Source of the DNA: Sedimenticola sp.
Lineage (GTDB): Bacteria; Pseudomonadota; Gammaproteobacteria; Chromatiales; Chromatiaceae
DNA length: 34,843 nt
Reading direction: 5' to 3'
Assembly: GCA_026985055.1 (NCBI GenBank)
Contig: JALSQZ010000177.1
Span: forward strand, 1-34,843
This document shows positions 24,595 to 32,775 of this stretch, piece by piece (position 1 is the first letter of the stretch; each line of letters starts with the position of its first letter). The notes beneath the pieces were generated by a model that worked only from the letters and a program-made list of their open reading frames with translations, did not search any database and was not told where the DNA came from. Position numbers and translations under genes: made by a program.

Positions 24595-25918
24595 ATCCTT
24601 GCCGACAGTTGGCTTTGTCAGCCTCGGTTGCCCCAAGAATCTGGTGGATTCCGAGCGCATTTTGACCCAGCTGCGTGCGGAAGGTTATGCCATGGTGCCG
24701 GACTATGACCAGGCGGATCTGGTCATCGTCAATACCTGTGGCTTTATCGACGCGGCAGTGGAGGAGTCTCTGGAAACCATCGGGGAAGCTCTGGATGCCA
24801 ATGGCCGGGTGATTGTCACCGGCTGTCTGGGGGTGCGTGCCGACGAGATTCGCAGCAGATATCCCAAGGTGCTGGGGATTACCGGGCCGCATGCCTACGA
24901 GGAAGTCATGGCGCTGGTGCATGATCAGCTCCCCGCGCCTCATGATCCCTGGATTTCCCTGATTCCACCCCAGGGGATCAAGCTGACGCCGCGTCATTAT
25001 GCTTATCTGAAGATTTCCGAAGGATGCAATCATCGCTGCAGCTTCTGCATCATCCCTTCCCTGCGCGGGGACCTGCTCAGCCGGCCTTTGGGAGAAGTGG
25101 TCGCGGAAGCCGAACGCCTGGTGGAATCCGGCGTGCGGGAATTGCTGGTGGTGTCCCAGGATACCAGCGCCTACGGGGTGGATCTGAAATACCGTACGGA
25201 TTTCGTTGCCGGAAAACCCATGGCGACCCGTCTCGCCAGTCTCGCCAGGGCGCTGGGCGAATTGCCCGCCTGGGTTCGCCTGCATTATGTTTATCCCTAT
25301 CCCCAGGTGGATCAGCTGATACCCCTCATGGCAGAAGGCGCGATCCTGCCGTATCTGGACATGCCCTTGCAACATGGCAGCCAGCGCATACTCCAGTCCA
25401 TGGGCCGGCCTGCCGCCACGGAGAGAGTGCTGGAGCGGTTGAGAGACTGGCGTCAGGAGTGTCCCGAGCTGGTGATTCGTTCCACTTTCATCGTCGGCTA
25501 CCCCGGCGAGACCGAGCAGGATTTCCAGGAGCTGCTGTCTTTCCTGGAAGAAGCGCGTCTGGATCGGGTGGGTTGTTTTGCCTATTCGCCAGTGCAAGGC
25601 GCGGCAGCCAATCGACTCCCGGATCAGGTTCCGGACGCGCTCAAGGAAGAACGCCTGGCCAGGCTCATGGAGTTTCAGTCCGTCATTTCCGCAGAGAAAC
25701 TGTCGGAGAAAAAGGGACAGCGCATGATTGTTCTGGTGGATGAGGTACATGAGAATCATGTCATTGCCCGGGGGCCGGGCGACGCACCGGAAATCGATGG
25801 CCAGGTCATCATCGAAGGGAGCTGGGAAGTGCAGCCGGGCGATTTCGTGGAAGTGGATATCAGCGGAAGTGACGCACATGATCTGTATGCTTCCATGGTC
25901 GGCGCCGACAATACCTGA
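24587..25918 (+). CDS. rimO: ribosomal protein S12 methylthiotransferase RimO
   Basis: 443 residues. It adds a methylthio group to an aspartate of ribosomal protein S12 using two iron-sulfur clusters. The N-terminal methylthiotransferase domain has Cys15 (SLGCPKN), Cys51 (NTCGF) and Cys80 (TGCLG), ligands of the auxiliary cluster. The radical SAM motif CxxxCxxC is CNHRCSFC (Cys147, 151, 154), followed by [11 protein letters not shown], which distinguishes RimO from MiaB. A TRAM domain closes the protein (about 375-443, [25 protein letters not shown]). It overlaps the small gene upstream, and a MITE-like element begins 7 bp after its stop. Confidence 0.96.
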   Translation: MAESLPTVGFVSLGCPKNLVDSERILTQLRAEGYAMVPDYDQADLVIVNTCGFIDAAVEESLETIGEALDANGRVIVTGCLGVRADEIRSRYPKVLGITGPHAYEEVMALVHDQLPAPHDPWISLIPPQGIKLTPRHYAYLKISEGCNHRCSFCIIPSLRGDLLSRPLGEVVAEAERLVESGVRELLVVSQDTSAYGVDLKYRTDFVAGKPMATRLASLARALGELPAWVRLHYVYPYPQVDQLIPLMAEGAILPYLDMPLQHGSQRILQSMGRPAATERVLERLRDWRQECPELVIRSTFIVGYPGETEQDFQELLSFLEEARLDRVGCFAYSPVQGAAANRLPDQVPDALKEERLARLMEFQSVISAEKLSEKKGQRMIVLVDEVHENHVIARGPGDAPEIDGQVIIEGSWEVQPGDFVEVDISGSDAHDLYASMVGADNT

Positions 25919-25924
25919 TATAAA

Positions 25925-26171
25925 GGAACCTCTGATTAAATCGTGAACTCGCATCTTGCGTCCAAAATGCCCCGCTACTGTGTGGCCTACAGGGATGTAG
26001 GTCAGGGGCGTTAGCAGGAGCGGAAGCATTGCAAATCTTCGCAATAGCGGGCTACAAGGTGAATTGCGCTTGCGCAAGAGAGAGTGCCCTGGGGCATTAC
26101 GTGCGATTTGCGCCTTGTATCGGAACATTTTGGCTCACAATCTGCTTCGCCCAGATTTAATCAGAGCTTCC
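25925..26171. mobile_element. 247-bp MITE-like element with TAAA target duplication
   Basis: Left end GGAACCTCTGATTAAATC (25925-25942) and right end GATTTAATCAGAGCTTCC (26154-26171) are inverted repeats matching at 17 of 18 positions. Both are flanked directly by TAAA (25921-25924 and 26172-26175), a 4-bp target duplication. The interior has no credible ORF but many inverted pairs: CCAAAATG near both ends, AATGCCCC with GGGGCATT, and TACAAGG with CCTTGTA, so it could fold back on itself. It contains the hairpin TGGCCTACA-GGGA-TGTAGGTCA (25983-26004), whose ACA-GGGA-TGT apex also occurs at 22201-22218. End length and 4-bp duplication resemble IS5-type elements; the family is not certain. It fills the rimO-DUF1513 gap. 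Confidence 0.82.
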
Positions 26172-26211
26172 TAAAGCAAGGTATATTCCGATTTGAACAG
26201 GCAGGAAAACC

Positions 26212-27264
26212 ATGACAAAGAAAGATCTGATTCTGGGCGGTGGTCAATACCTGGTTCCGGGGCAATCCGCTGAAGAGATGCGTTTTGTCTTCTCCGTGCT
26301 GCAACCGGAGCAGGACAAGCCAAACCTGATCGATACGGCGTTTCTGCCGCATGCGCTGGCCCTCAAGCCGGATCAGCCCACCACCATGGCGGTATTCGAG
26401 AAAAAGGGGCCGGGCGCCTGTGAAATCGACCTCAACAGCATGAGCCTGACCCGGGTTATCGAAACAGTTCCGCAAAGACATTTCTACGGCCACGGCGCCT
26501 ATTCCGCGGACGCCAGCCTGTTGTATTGCACCGAGTCCTATTTGGACGATTTCAAGGGAGTGATTGCTGTCAGGGATGCGGACAGCCATCAATTGCTGGG
26601 GGAGTTTCCCACCTATGGCGAGGAGCCTCATGAATGCCAGCTCATCGATGACGGCAAGGTGATGGTCGTCACCAACGGCGGCGGACCTCTGGGTGGGGAT
26701 GCGCCTTGTGTCACCTACATCGACGTACAGACGGAAAAACTGCTGGAGCGCGTCGAGATGACCAGCGAACAGATCAATACCGGACATTTTGCCCTGGATG
26801 CGGATGGCGGGTTGATCGTGGTTTCAGCACCCCGGGCCGGGTTGGAACTCACCGACAACGGCGGAGTCAGCATCAAACCGGCGGGCGCCGGGATGCTGAC
26901 CAAGGAAGAGCCAGCAGATGTCGTGGCCCGCATGAAGGGTGAAGCACTCAGCGTGGCCATACATGCAGGCACAGGGGTGGCCGCAGTCGCCCACCCGGAT
27001 GGAGAAATGGTGACTTTCTGGTCCATGAAGGACGGAAGTTTCGTCAAGGCCATGGATTTTCCCCGTCCGCGGGGCATCTGCCTCAATACGGAAGACAGCG
27101 GTTTTTATATCAGCTATGGCAGTGATACCCGACTGGGTTTTGTACATGCGCAGACCCTGGAGGAGGATGCGGACAGGGTGCGTACCAGCACTTTCCAGAG
27201 TGGTTCACATGTTTTCAACTGGATCAGGGATGTAGAAAGTCTGGGGTTTGATCTCCAGCTCTGA
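26212..27264 (+). CDS. DUF1513 family beta-propeller protein
   Basis: 350 residues resembling DUF1513 proteins: FLPHALALKPDQPTTMAVFEKKGPG, RHFYGHGAYSADASLLYCTES, GEEPHECQLIDDGKVMVVTNGG and the closing RPRGICLNTEDSGFYISYG. The repeated short strands and GH..../D turns suggest a seven-bladed propeller. DUF1513 proteins are commonly exported with a Tat signal and encoded beside imelysin-like iron-uptake proteins; this one has no visible signal peptide (MTKKDLILGGGQ) and no such neighbours, so it is probably cytoplasmic or the export signal was lost. The ATG has a GGAAAA ribosome site. A TATATT -10-like hexamer lies at 26182-26187, just outside the MITE, whose end is 40 bp from the ATG. Confidence 0.8.
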   Translation: MTKKDLILGGGQYLVPGQSAEEMRFVFSVLQPEQDKPNLIDTAFLPHALALKPDQPTTMAVFEKKGPGACEIDLNSMSLTRVIETVPQRHFYGHGAYSADASLLYCTESYLDDFKGVIAVRDADSHQLLGEFPTYGEEPHECQLIDDGKVMVVTNGGGPLGGDAPCVTYIDVQTEKLLERVEMTSEQINTGHFALDADGGLIVVSAPRAGLELTDNGGVSIKPAGAGMLTKEEPADVVARMKGEALSVAIHAGTGVAAVAHPDGEMVTFWSMKDGSFVKAMDFPRPRGICLNTEDSGFYISYGSDTRLGFVHAQTLEEDADRVRTSTFQSGSHVFNWIRDVESLGFDLQL

Positions 27265-27287
27265 TTTGTCGCTTGCCGCCCTGCTGC

Positions 27288-27503
27288 TCAAAAAACTCCC
27301 GCGGGCTTGGCGCCCAGCTTCTTCAGAATCATGGCCAGGGGACAAAAGCCGGTAAAGGCCGACTGAAACAGATTGGCGCCGACAAAAGCAGTGAACCACA
27401 ACCAGTTCTGATGATGGAAGATGGGGCTGATGGACCAGCCCAGGGCCAGGGACAGCAAAATCGCGAATCCGGCAAAAGCCAATACCATGCGTTCAATATT
27501 CAT
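27288..27503 (-). CDS. DUF2892 family small membrane protein
   Basis: 71 residues from the ATG at 27503, which follows GAGGA at 7 nt; an upstream in-frame start would add an unlikely eight residues. The protein is [22 protein letters not shown] then a short polar turn and [31 protein letters not shown], i.e. two membrane helices with the GF-CP-a motif of DUF2892 (the inner-membrane domain also found at the C-terminus of YgaP-type rhodaneses). Its conserved Cys is present. Role unknown; homologues often accompany sulfur-transfer proteins. Convergent with the DUF1513 gene, 23 bp apart. The 251-bp inverted-repeat element begins 12 bp upstream of the start, in the promoter region. Confidence 0.85.
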   Translation of the reverse strand: MNIERMVLAFAGFAILLSLALGWSISPIFHHQNWLWFTAFVGANLFQSAFTGFCPLAMILKKLGAKPAGVF

Positions 27504-27515
27504 GTTCGTATCCTC

Positions 27516-27766
27516 ATTAACCCGCATATTTCACCAGAACGCGCAAAATGTGGGTTTTTTACCATGAATTACAGCATGTTGCGTGACGAGCATGCTGGAT
27601 ACAGTTCGTACCTGTCATGCTATCCGGTTTTTCCCGGGATCTTTTCACCCAGCTTGCCCGAACGCCCTGCAAGTCGATGAATAACATCGACTTTTGTCCG
27701 TTCGAACAATCCGGGCAAAAATCTCTCCAGGAAAATTCCGGATTCCGGTGCAACATGCGGGTTAAT
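27516..27766. mobile_element. 251-bp inverted-repeat element, copy A
   Basis: Left end ATTAACCCGCATATTTCACC (from 27516) and the right end read inward on the other strand, ATTAACCCGCATGTTGCACC (from 27766), match at 18 of 20. No clear target duplication is seen. No transposase can be read from the 251 bp, so this is a MITE or an internally deleted insertion sequence. Its first 146 bp (27517-27662) recur about 95% identical at 34698-34843 in the same orientation, where the element runs out of the window. It lies between the DUF2892 start and the dusA stop. IS family not assigned. Confidence 0.8.
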
Positions 27767-27806
27767 ATGTTTTTATGCGCATATGGTAACATTTATATGC
27801 CTCTGC

Positions 27807-28790
27807 TCAATGGAAATTCGCAATGGGAACCAGGGCAAGGGCGGCTTGCAATGTTTCTGCTCCGGCGCCAGGTTTGTGCGCGTTTTCCGACAGATGGCGA
27901 CGCCACTTCTTTGCCCCGGGCTGGCCGTGAAACAGTCCCAGTATGTGCCGGGTAATGCGTTTCAGGGGGATGCCACGGCTGCATTCCCGCTCCACCAGAG
28001 GCAGTAATTGTTCGATGATTCGATGGCGGCTGACTGGCTGCCAGTCAGAACCGAAAATGCGCTGGTCCGCCTGGGACAGCAGCCAGGGGTTCTGGTAGGC
28101 TTCCCGGCCGATCATGACCCCATGCACATGCTGCAGATGCGTCAATGCCTGGTCGAGACTGACAATGCCACCGTTCAGAATGATCTCCAGATGGGGAAAA
28201 TCCTGTTTCAGGCGGTACACGGTTTCATAACGCAGAGGCGGTACTTCACGATTTTCTTTTGGACTCAGTCCTTGTAGCCAGGCCTTGCGGGCATGGACGA
28301 TGAAGGTCTGACATCCTGCCGCAGAGAGCTTGTCCACGAACGTCGTTAGCAAGTCGTAGCTGTCCAGCTCATCGATGCCGATGCGGTGCTTGACGGTGAT
28401 AGGCAGGGTGCAGCTTTCCACCATGGCCGCAATGCAGTCGGCCACGAGTTCCGGCCGGGCCATGAGGCAGGCGCCGAACATGCCCGATTGTACGCGGTCG
28501 GAGGGACAGCCCAGGTTGAGGTTTACTTCATCGTATTGCCATTCCTGAGCCAGCTTGCAGCAGGCTGCCAGCTCATCGGGATTGCTGCCGCCCAGTTGCA
28601 GGGCCAGGGGATGTTCCTGGGCAAAGAAATCCAGAAAACGGGCCGGGTCGTTGTGCAACAGGGCGCCGGTGGTCACCATCTCCGTATAGAGCAGTGTATG
28701 GCGGGTGAGCAGGCGATGGAAATAGCGGCAGTAGCGGTCCGTCCAGTCGAGCATGGGCGCGACGCACAGACGCCGGTCGATTCTGTTCAT
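27807..28790 (-). CDS. dusA: tRNA-dihydrouridine(20/20a) synthase DusA
   Basis: 327 residues. A flavin enzyme that reduces uridine to dihydrouridine at tRNA positions 20 and 20a with NADPH. It opens with [23 protein letters not shown], diagnostic of DusA, and has the FMN-barrel motifs [35 protein letters not shown] with the catalytic Cys95, and [35 protein letters not shown]-terminal helical tRNA-binding domain ends with [20 protein letters not shown]. Its start overlaps the end of the CDF transporter gene by 4 nt, making it the last gene of the argE-argA run. Confidence 0.95.
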   Translation of the reverse strand: MNRIDRRLCVAPMLDWTDRYCRYFHRLLTRHTLLYTEMVTTGALLHNDPARFLDFFAQEHPLALQLGGSNPDELAACCKLAQEWQYDEVNLNLGCPSDRVQSGMFGACLMARPELVADCIAAMVESCTLPITVKHRIGIDELDSYDLLTTFVDKLSAAGCQTFIVHARKAWLQGLSPKENREVPPLRYETVYRLKQDFPHLEIILNGGIVSLDQALTHLQHVHGVMIGREAYQNPWLLSQADQRIFGSDWQPVSRHRIIEQLLPLVERECSRGIPLKRITRHILGLFHGQPGAKKWRRHLSENAHKPGAGAETLQAALALVPIANFH

Positions 28791-29929
28791 GAGGCGGGAG
28801 CGCCTTCCTCGGAACAGGGGGAGCCGTCTTCGGAAAGGGGAAGGTTTTCGCTGGCGCAGACACCTTCCACTTCCAGGGTGATATGACTGACCCGGGGCAA
28901 GCGGGATTTGATGTCCTGTTCGATCTCGTCGATGATGCGTTCCGCGCGGCCGATGATGACTTCCACTGCGGCACGATCCCTGGCGTATCGTAGCAACTGT
29001 TTGCGCTGCTCTTCATTATGCGTCAGTTCGTCCAGGATTTGCGCTTCGGTATCGCCGATTTTTTTTCGCAGGCCATTGATCATGGCTTCTTCCTTGAGTT
29101 CGATTTCGGCGATCAGCACCGTATGTTGCTCATCGATGATGATGGAGCGCAGATCATGATAACGCTCCAGCTCCGGGTGATTCTCTACCACTTCCTGAAA
29201 CAGATACTCCGCTTCCATGTCGCGCATGTCCGCGAGAAAACGCATGTTGATGAAGCTCAGGTAAAAAGCAATGCCGCCGAGCATGATGGCGATCAGGGCG
29301 GAGAACAGAATATCGTATTCCCCGTAACCGGTTGCCGCGCTGAGAATGATGCCTAGGGCAGCCAGGGTCAGTCCAAGCATCGCGGCAGAGTCTTCCAGAA
29401 CTATGGCCATGAGGGTGGGGTCGTCCGCCTTGAGCAGATAGGCAATGGGGCTTTTCTCGCCATGGGCGCGCATACGCTTGAGAAACTCCTTCATGGCGAC
29501 CAGAAAGGAATATCCTTCCAGAAGAAAGCCGATGGCCAGCACCGTGAGATTGATCCACAAGGTATCGATTTCATGGCCGAGGATATTGGCCATCACCGGG
29601 CCATGGGTTTCCCCCAGTTTGTGCCAGCTGTGCCAGGCATGAGACAGTCCCAGACCGGCGCCTATGGAAAACAGACCGATGGCGGACCACAGGTTCCACA
29701 GGTATTTTTTCTGTCCATGACCGAAGGCGTAGGTGGTGTCTGCGGGTTTTTCACTTTCGCGCAACCCCAGAAACAGGAAACCCTGGTTCAGGGTGTCCAT
29801 GAGACTGTGTACTGCTTCATTGGCCATGGAGGCCGAACCGCTGAGAAAACTGGCGATGAACTTGATTAGCGTCACCAGGGCATTGGATACGATTGCAGTA
29901 ATGACTGCTTTCTTAGAACTGTGCGACAT
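28787..29929 (-). CDS. cation diffusion facilitator (CDF) metal transporter
   Basis: 380 residues with about six membrane helices in the first 235 residues and a cytoplasmic C-terminal domain. The TM2 metal motif is HSLMD (His41, Asp45); in TM5 the usual DxxxD is replaced by an LEDSAAMLG segment (about residue 178), as in the ZnT9-like branch, so metal preference is uncertain. The histidine-containing loop [20 protein letters not shown] is also family-typical. A helical linker ([19 protein letters not shown]) precedes the cytoplasmic fold. The tail after residue 355 is acidic, Ser/Glu/Pro-rich and encoded by a low-complexity stretch reaching the dusA start, and looks like a recent extension. 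It overlaps the DUF6498 gene by 17 nt. Confidence 0.88.
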   Translation of the reverse strand: MSHSSKKAVITAIVSNALVTLIKFIASFLSGSASMANEAVHSLMDTLNQGFLFLGLRESEKPADTTYAFGHGQKKYLWNLWSAIGLFSIGAGLGLSHAWHSWHKLGETHGPVMANILGHEIDTLWINLTVLAIGFLLEGYSFLVAMKEFLKRMRAHGEKSPIAYLLKADDPTLMAIVLEDSAAMLGLTLAALGIILSAATGYGEYDILFSALIAIMLGGIAFYLSFINMRFLADMRDMEAEYLFQEVVENHPELERYHDLRSIIIDEQHTVLIAEIELKEEAMINGLRKKIGDTEAQILDELTHNEEQRKQLLRYARDRAAVEVIIGRAERIIDEIEQDIKSRLPRVSHITLEVEGVCASENLPLSEDGSPCSEEGAPAS

Positions 29930-30536
29930 TGGCAGGCATTTCCTGTTGTTTCATCTGTTTTCGATCCAGATATACATCCGCCACGGTTTTGATGATGGCG
30001 AGCAGGATCAGGCTGGCCATGGGATAGGGGAGGAACAGCAGCAGACCGCCACTCAGAAGCACGACCAGATGCAACACCACGATGCGCTTGTACGGCTGGC
30101 CCATGACTTTATCCAGAGGGGTGGTGTTGGCGACGCCGTTGACCAGTTCGGAAAAGAATTGCACGCCATGGCTGACCAGTAATCCCAGCAGCGCCAGTTT
30201 CAGTCCTGGTGTGGTGGAAACGAGATCCAGCACCGTGTCTTGGGTCATCTCCTCATGCAGGAACAAAGAGAACACCAAGGTGCCATGGACGAAGGTGAAG
30301 ATTCCATAATGAACCAGGAAGAAGGCACAGACGAACACCCGGTTGGGCAGCTTGTAGCCTTCATTCGGGGAATTGCCGCGGGCAACGAAGAAACGCGGGA
30401 TCTGCCACAGGGCAACGACCACGTTTTCCGCCCAGTACAAAAACAGGATCATGGCCGGCTTCCATCCCATGTACAGGGCGATGGCAAGTGAAAGCAGGTT
30501 GAAGACGATCAGCGCGGCCAGAGGGAGCTTCATCAT
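29913..30536 (-). CDS. DUF6498-type multi-pass membrane protein
   Basis: 207 residues with about five membrane segments. Family-like features are MILFLYWAENVVVALWQIPRFF (the LYWxEN motif near residue 35) and VFVCAFFLVHYGIFTFVHGTLVF (the HYGxF...HG motif near 95), followed by LLSGGLLLFLPYPMASLILLA. DUF6498 proteins are of unknown function. The gene overlaps argA by 4 nt upstream (ATGA) and the CDF gene by 17 nt downstream, so it belongs to the same mRNA. No signal peptide; inner membrane. Confidence 0.72.
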   Translation of the reverse strand: MMKLPLAALIVFNLLSLAIALYMGWKPAMILFLYWAENVVVALWQIPRFFVARGNSPNEGYKLPNRVFVCAFFLVHYGIFTFVHGTLVFSLFLHEEMTQDTVLDLVSTTPGLKLALLGLLVSHGVQFFSELVNGVANTTPLDKVMGQPYKRIVVLHLVVLLSGGLLLFLPYPMASLILLAIIKTVADVYLDRKQMKQQEMPANVAQF

Positions 30537-31864
30537 GGCTCCAGTGTGAGGATCAGCATTCGGGAGTTGCGCTGCCAGTTGTAGAGGTTTTTCTTCTTGC
30601 CCGGCAGGTGGGACACGTCCGCGCTGACAAAACCTCTTTCCCGGAACCAGTGTGCGGTACGGGTGGTAAGTACGAACAGTTCCTTGAGGCCCATGTCTCT
30701 GGCCTGTTGCCGAACATGATTCAGCAATTGGTCACCACGTCCGCCCTGCCGGTAGTCGGGATGCACCACCAGACAGGCGAGTTCAGCCATCTTCTCCTTT
30801 TCAAAGGGATACAGAGCGGCACAGGCAATGATGGCGCCATCCCTTTCGATTACGCTGAAGCGGCTGATTTCGTTTTCCAGATATTCCCGGGAGCGGCGTA
30901 CCAGTATCCCGGTTTCTTCCAGAGGTTTGATCAGTTCCAGAATTCCACTTACGTCATCGATACGCGCCTGGCGCAGGGTTTCCCAACGCTCAGCAGTGAT
31001 CATCGTACCCGCGCCATCCCGGGTGAACAGTTCGGTGAGCAGCACGCCATCCTGCCGATAGGGAAGAATATGCGCCCGGGCCACACCGCCACGGCAGGCC
31101 TGGGCGGCATTGCGCAGCACCCGGGCGAGTTGTTCGTCCAGGGTCTTGCGCCGTGTCAGTAGAGCGTCCACTTCACGGGGCAGCATGCTCTCGATGAGCC
31201 GCCGACGGCTGTCCGTGAGTTTGTTGTTGGTGAGGAAGATGAGCTTGTCCGCATGCAGTTCCCGGGCAATGGCGGCGGCCACGTCGGCAGCATTGAGGTT
31301 GAATACTTCTCCCGTGGGTGAATAACCCAGCGGCGGCACCAGCACCATGGCGCCGGCATCCAGGCGCTGGCGCATGGCGGCGGTGTTGATTTTGCGCACC
31401 TCGCCCGTATGCAGGTAATCCACGCCATTGATGATGCCCAGAGGCTTGGCGGTGACGAAATTGCCGGAATCCACCGCAATCTGCGCTCCTGCCATGGGTG
31501 AGTTGGCCAGGCCGGTGGAAAGCAGGGCTTCGATCTCGACGCGCACGGTACCCGCCGCTTCCTTTATGCACAACAGGGCATGTTCATCGGTGACGCGCAT
31601 GCCATTGATTACCTGCATGTCCGCGCCGCGCAACTTGAGCCGTTCTTCGATCTGCGGGCGCGTGCCGTGTACCAGTACCAGGCGCAGGCCCAGGCTGTGC
31701 AACAGGGCGATGTCGTGGATGAGTTTGTCGAAATCCGCCTGTTGTACCGCCTCGCCGCCAAAGGCCAGGACCACGGTGCTGCCGCGGTGAGCGTGGATGT
31801 AGGGCGATGCCTGGCGAAACCAGTCGACGAAATTGTTGGCGTCCTTGTTCATGAGGGCCATCAT
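30533..31864 (-). CDS. argA: amino-acid N-acetyltransferase ArgA
   Basis: 443 residues, usual length for classical ArgA. It acetylates glutamate with acetyl-CoA, the first committed step of arginine biosynthesis. An N-terminal kinase-like regulatory domain (about 20-280: HRGSTVVLAFGGEAV, LHSLGLRLVLVHGTRPQI, LANSPMAGAQIAVDSGNFVTA) binds arginine; the C-terminal GNAT domain (about 300-443) shows DDVSGILELIKPLEETGILVRRSRE, LACLVVHPDYRQGGRGDQLL and LTTRTAHWFRERGF. Three Met codons lie near the start (31864, 31861 and MNKD at 31852), none with a good ribosome site. It is co-directional with argE, but an IMPase gene stands between them. No ArgR box was recognised upstream. Confidence 0.95.
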   Translation of the reverse strand: MMALMNKDANNFVDWFRQASPYIHAHRGSTVVLAFGGEAVQQADFDKLIHDIALLHSLGLRLVLVHGTRPQIEERLKLRGADMQVINGMRVTDEHALLCIKEAAGTVRVEIEALLSTGLANSPMAGAQIAVDSGNFVTAKPLGIINGVDYLHTGEVRKINTAAMRQRLDAGAMVLVPPLGYSPTGEVFNLNAADVAAAIARELHADKLIFLTNNKLTDSRRRLIESMLPREVDALLTRRKTLDEQLARVLRNAAQACRGGVARAHILPYRQDGVLLTELFTRDGAGTMITAERWETLRQARIDDVSGILELIKPLEETGILVRRSREYLENEISRFSVIERDGAIIACAALYPFEKEKMAELACLVVHPDYRQGGRGDQLLNHVRQQARDMGLKELFVLTTRTAHWFRERGFVSADVSHLPGKKKNLYNWQRNSRMLILTLEP

Positions 31865-31912
31865 ATCAGGTCAGGCAAAAACCATGAATCTGCTGTTTGT
31901 TGATTGCCCGGC

Positions 31913-32731
31913 TCAATGACCCTTCGCTTTTTCTATCCAGGCGCGCCAGTTGTCGAACAGTGAGGGACTGCTCGCGGCCATGGCAATGCGTGGGGTCAAG
32001 CTGGGGCGGCCTGGCATCTTGCCATGGTAGTCTTGATAAAGACCTCCACAAGCCCCTGCTTCACGCAAAATCAGTTCGCCGGCGGCATAGTCCCACAGTT
32101 TCTGCCCGCCATGCAGATAGACCTGCACCCTGCCCGCGGCCAGCCAGCACCAGTCCAGGGCCACGGAACCGAAGCTGCGTTGGGAACGGTAGGGAGGGTG
32201 GCGTGACAGAGCCAATGCCAGCTTTTCCGGCAGGCGCTTGAAATCCACCATGGCCATGGATTCGCCCAATGCACAGGGCCCGGCGGGGGTTCGCAGGGGT
32301 TGTCCATTCAGCCAGGCGCCCTGGCCACGCAGGGCGCTGAAGGATTCATTGCGCATTGGGTCGAGCACCACGCCGGCCTGCACGCCCCGCTCATCCAGCA
32401 GCGCCAGGGAAATCCCGAAAAACGGTATGCCGGCAGCAAAGTTGGCGGTGCCGTCCAGAGGGTCCAACACCCAAAGGCCGTATTGCCTGTCTTGCAGCAG
32501 TTTGGTATGCGTTGCCGTATCCATTTCCTCTCCGAGCAGAGGGGTGTCCGGCCAAAGAGCGTTCAGAGTCGTCTGGATGCGCGTCTGTATCTGCAAATCC
32601 ACCTCGGTGATCAAGCTGCCATCTGCCTTGAGTTTTGCCTCCACATGCAGGAAACGGGGTATCAATTCAGCGACGGCTGCATCGCGCACCAGTCGTTCCA
32701 TGGTTTCCAGGTCCTGTTTTTCCAGTTGCAT
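31913..32731 (-). CDS. inositol monophosphatase family phosphatase in the arg cluster
   Basis: 272 residues from the ATG at 32731, which has AAGGA 8 nt upstream; a TTG at 32788 would overlap argE but has no support. The family's metal site is intact: Glu68/Glu69 in LGEEMD, Asp90 and Asp93 in LDPLDGTANFAAG, and the late Asp in KLWDYAAGELILREAG. Overall identity to the window's SuhB is modest, so this is a distinct paralogue. Possible substrates include inositol phosphates, 3'-phosphoadenosine nucleotides (CysQ-like), histidinol phosphate or sugar phosphates; none can be chosen from sequence. It sits between argE and argA (45 bp and 48 bp gaps), which is not a usual arginine gene order. Confidence 0.85.
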   Translation of the reverse strand: MQLEKQDLETMERLVRDAAVAELIPRFLHVEAKLKADGSLITEVDLQIQTRIQTTLNALWPDTPLLGEEMDTATHTKLLQDRQYGLWVLDPLDGTANFAAGIPFFGISLALLDERGVQAGVVLDPMRNESFSALRGQGAWLNGQPLRTPAGPCALGESMAMVDFKRLPEKLALALSRHPPYRSQRSFGSVALDWCWLAAGRVQVYLHGGQKLWDYAAGELILREAGACGGLYQDYHGKMPGRPSLTPRIAMAASSPSLFDNWRAWIEKAKGH

Positions 32732-32775
32732 GTCCTTTGTCCTTTTTGTCTTTATCGGAATCGGAAGGTAAATGC

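Noticed and set aside
24584..26128. 514-codon open frame antisense to rimO and into the MITE
   Set aside because: Antisense to a fully motif-supported RimO; its beginning lies in a mobile element and the sequence has no family features.
25925..26171. CRISPR-like or tandem repeat block in the rimO-DUF1513 gap
   Set aside because: The repeats are inverted, not direct and regularly spaced; ends and target duplication fit a MITE.
31865..31912. ArgR operator upstream of argA
   Set aside because: Only a single ATTCA-like half-site is visible; no paired ARG-box symmetry.
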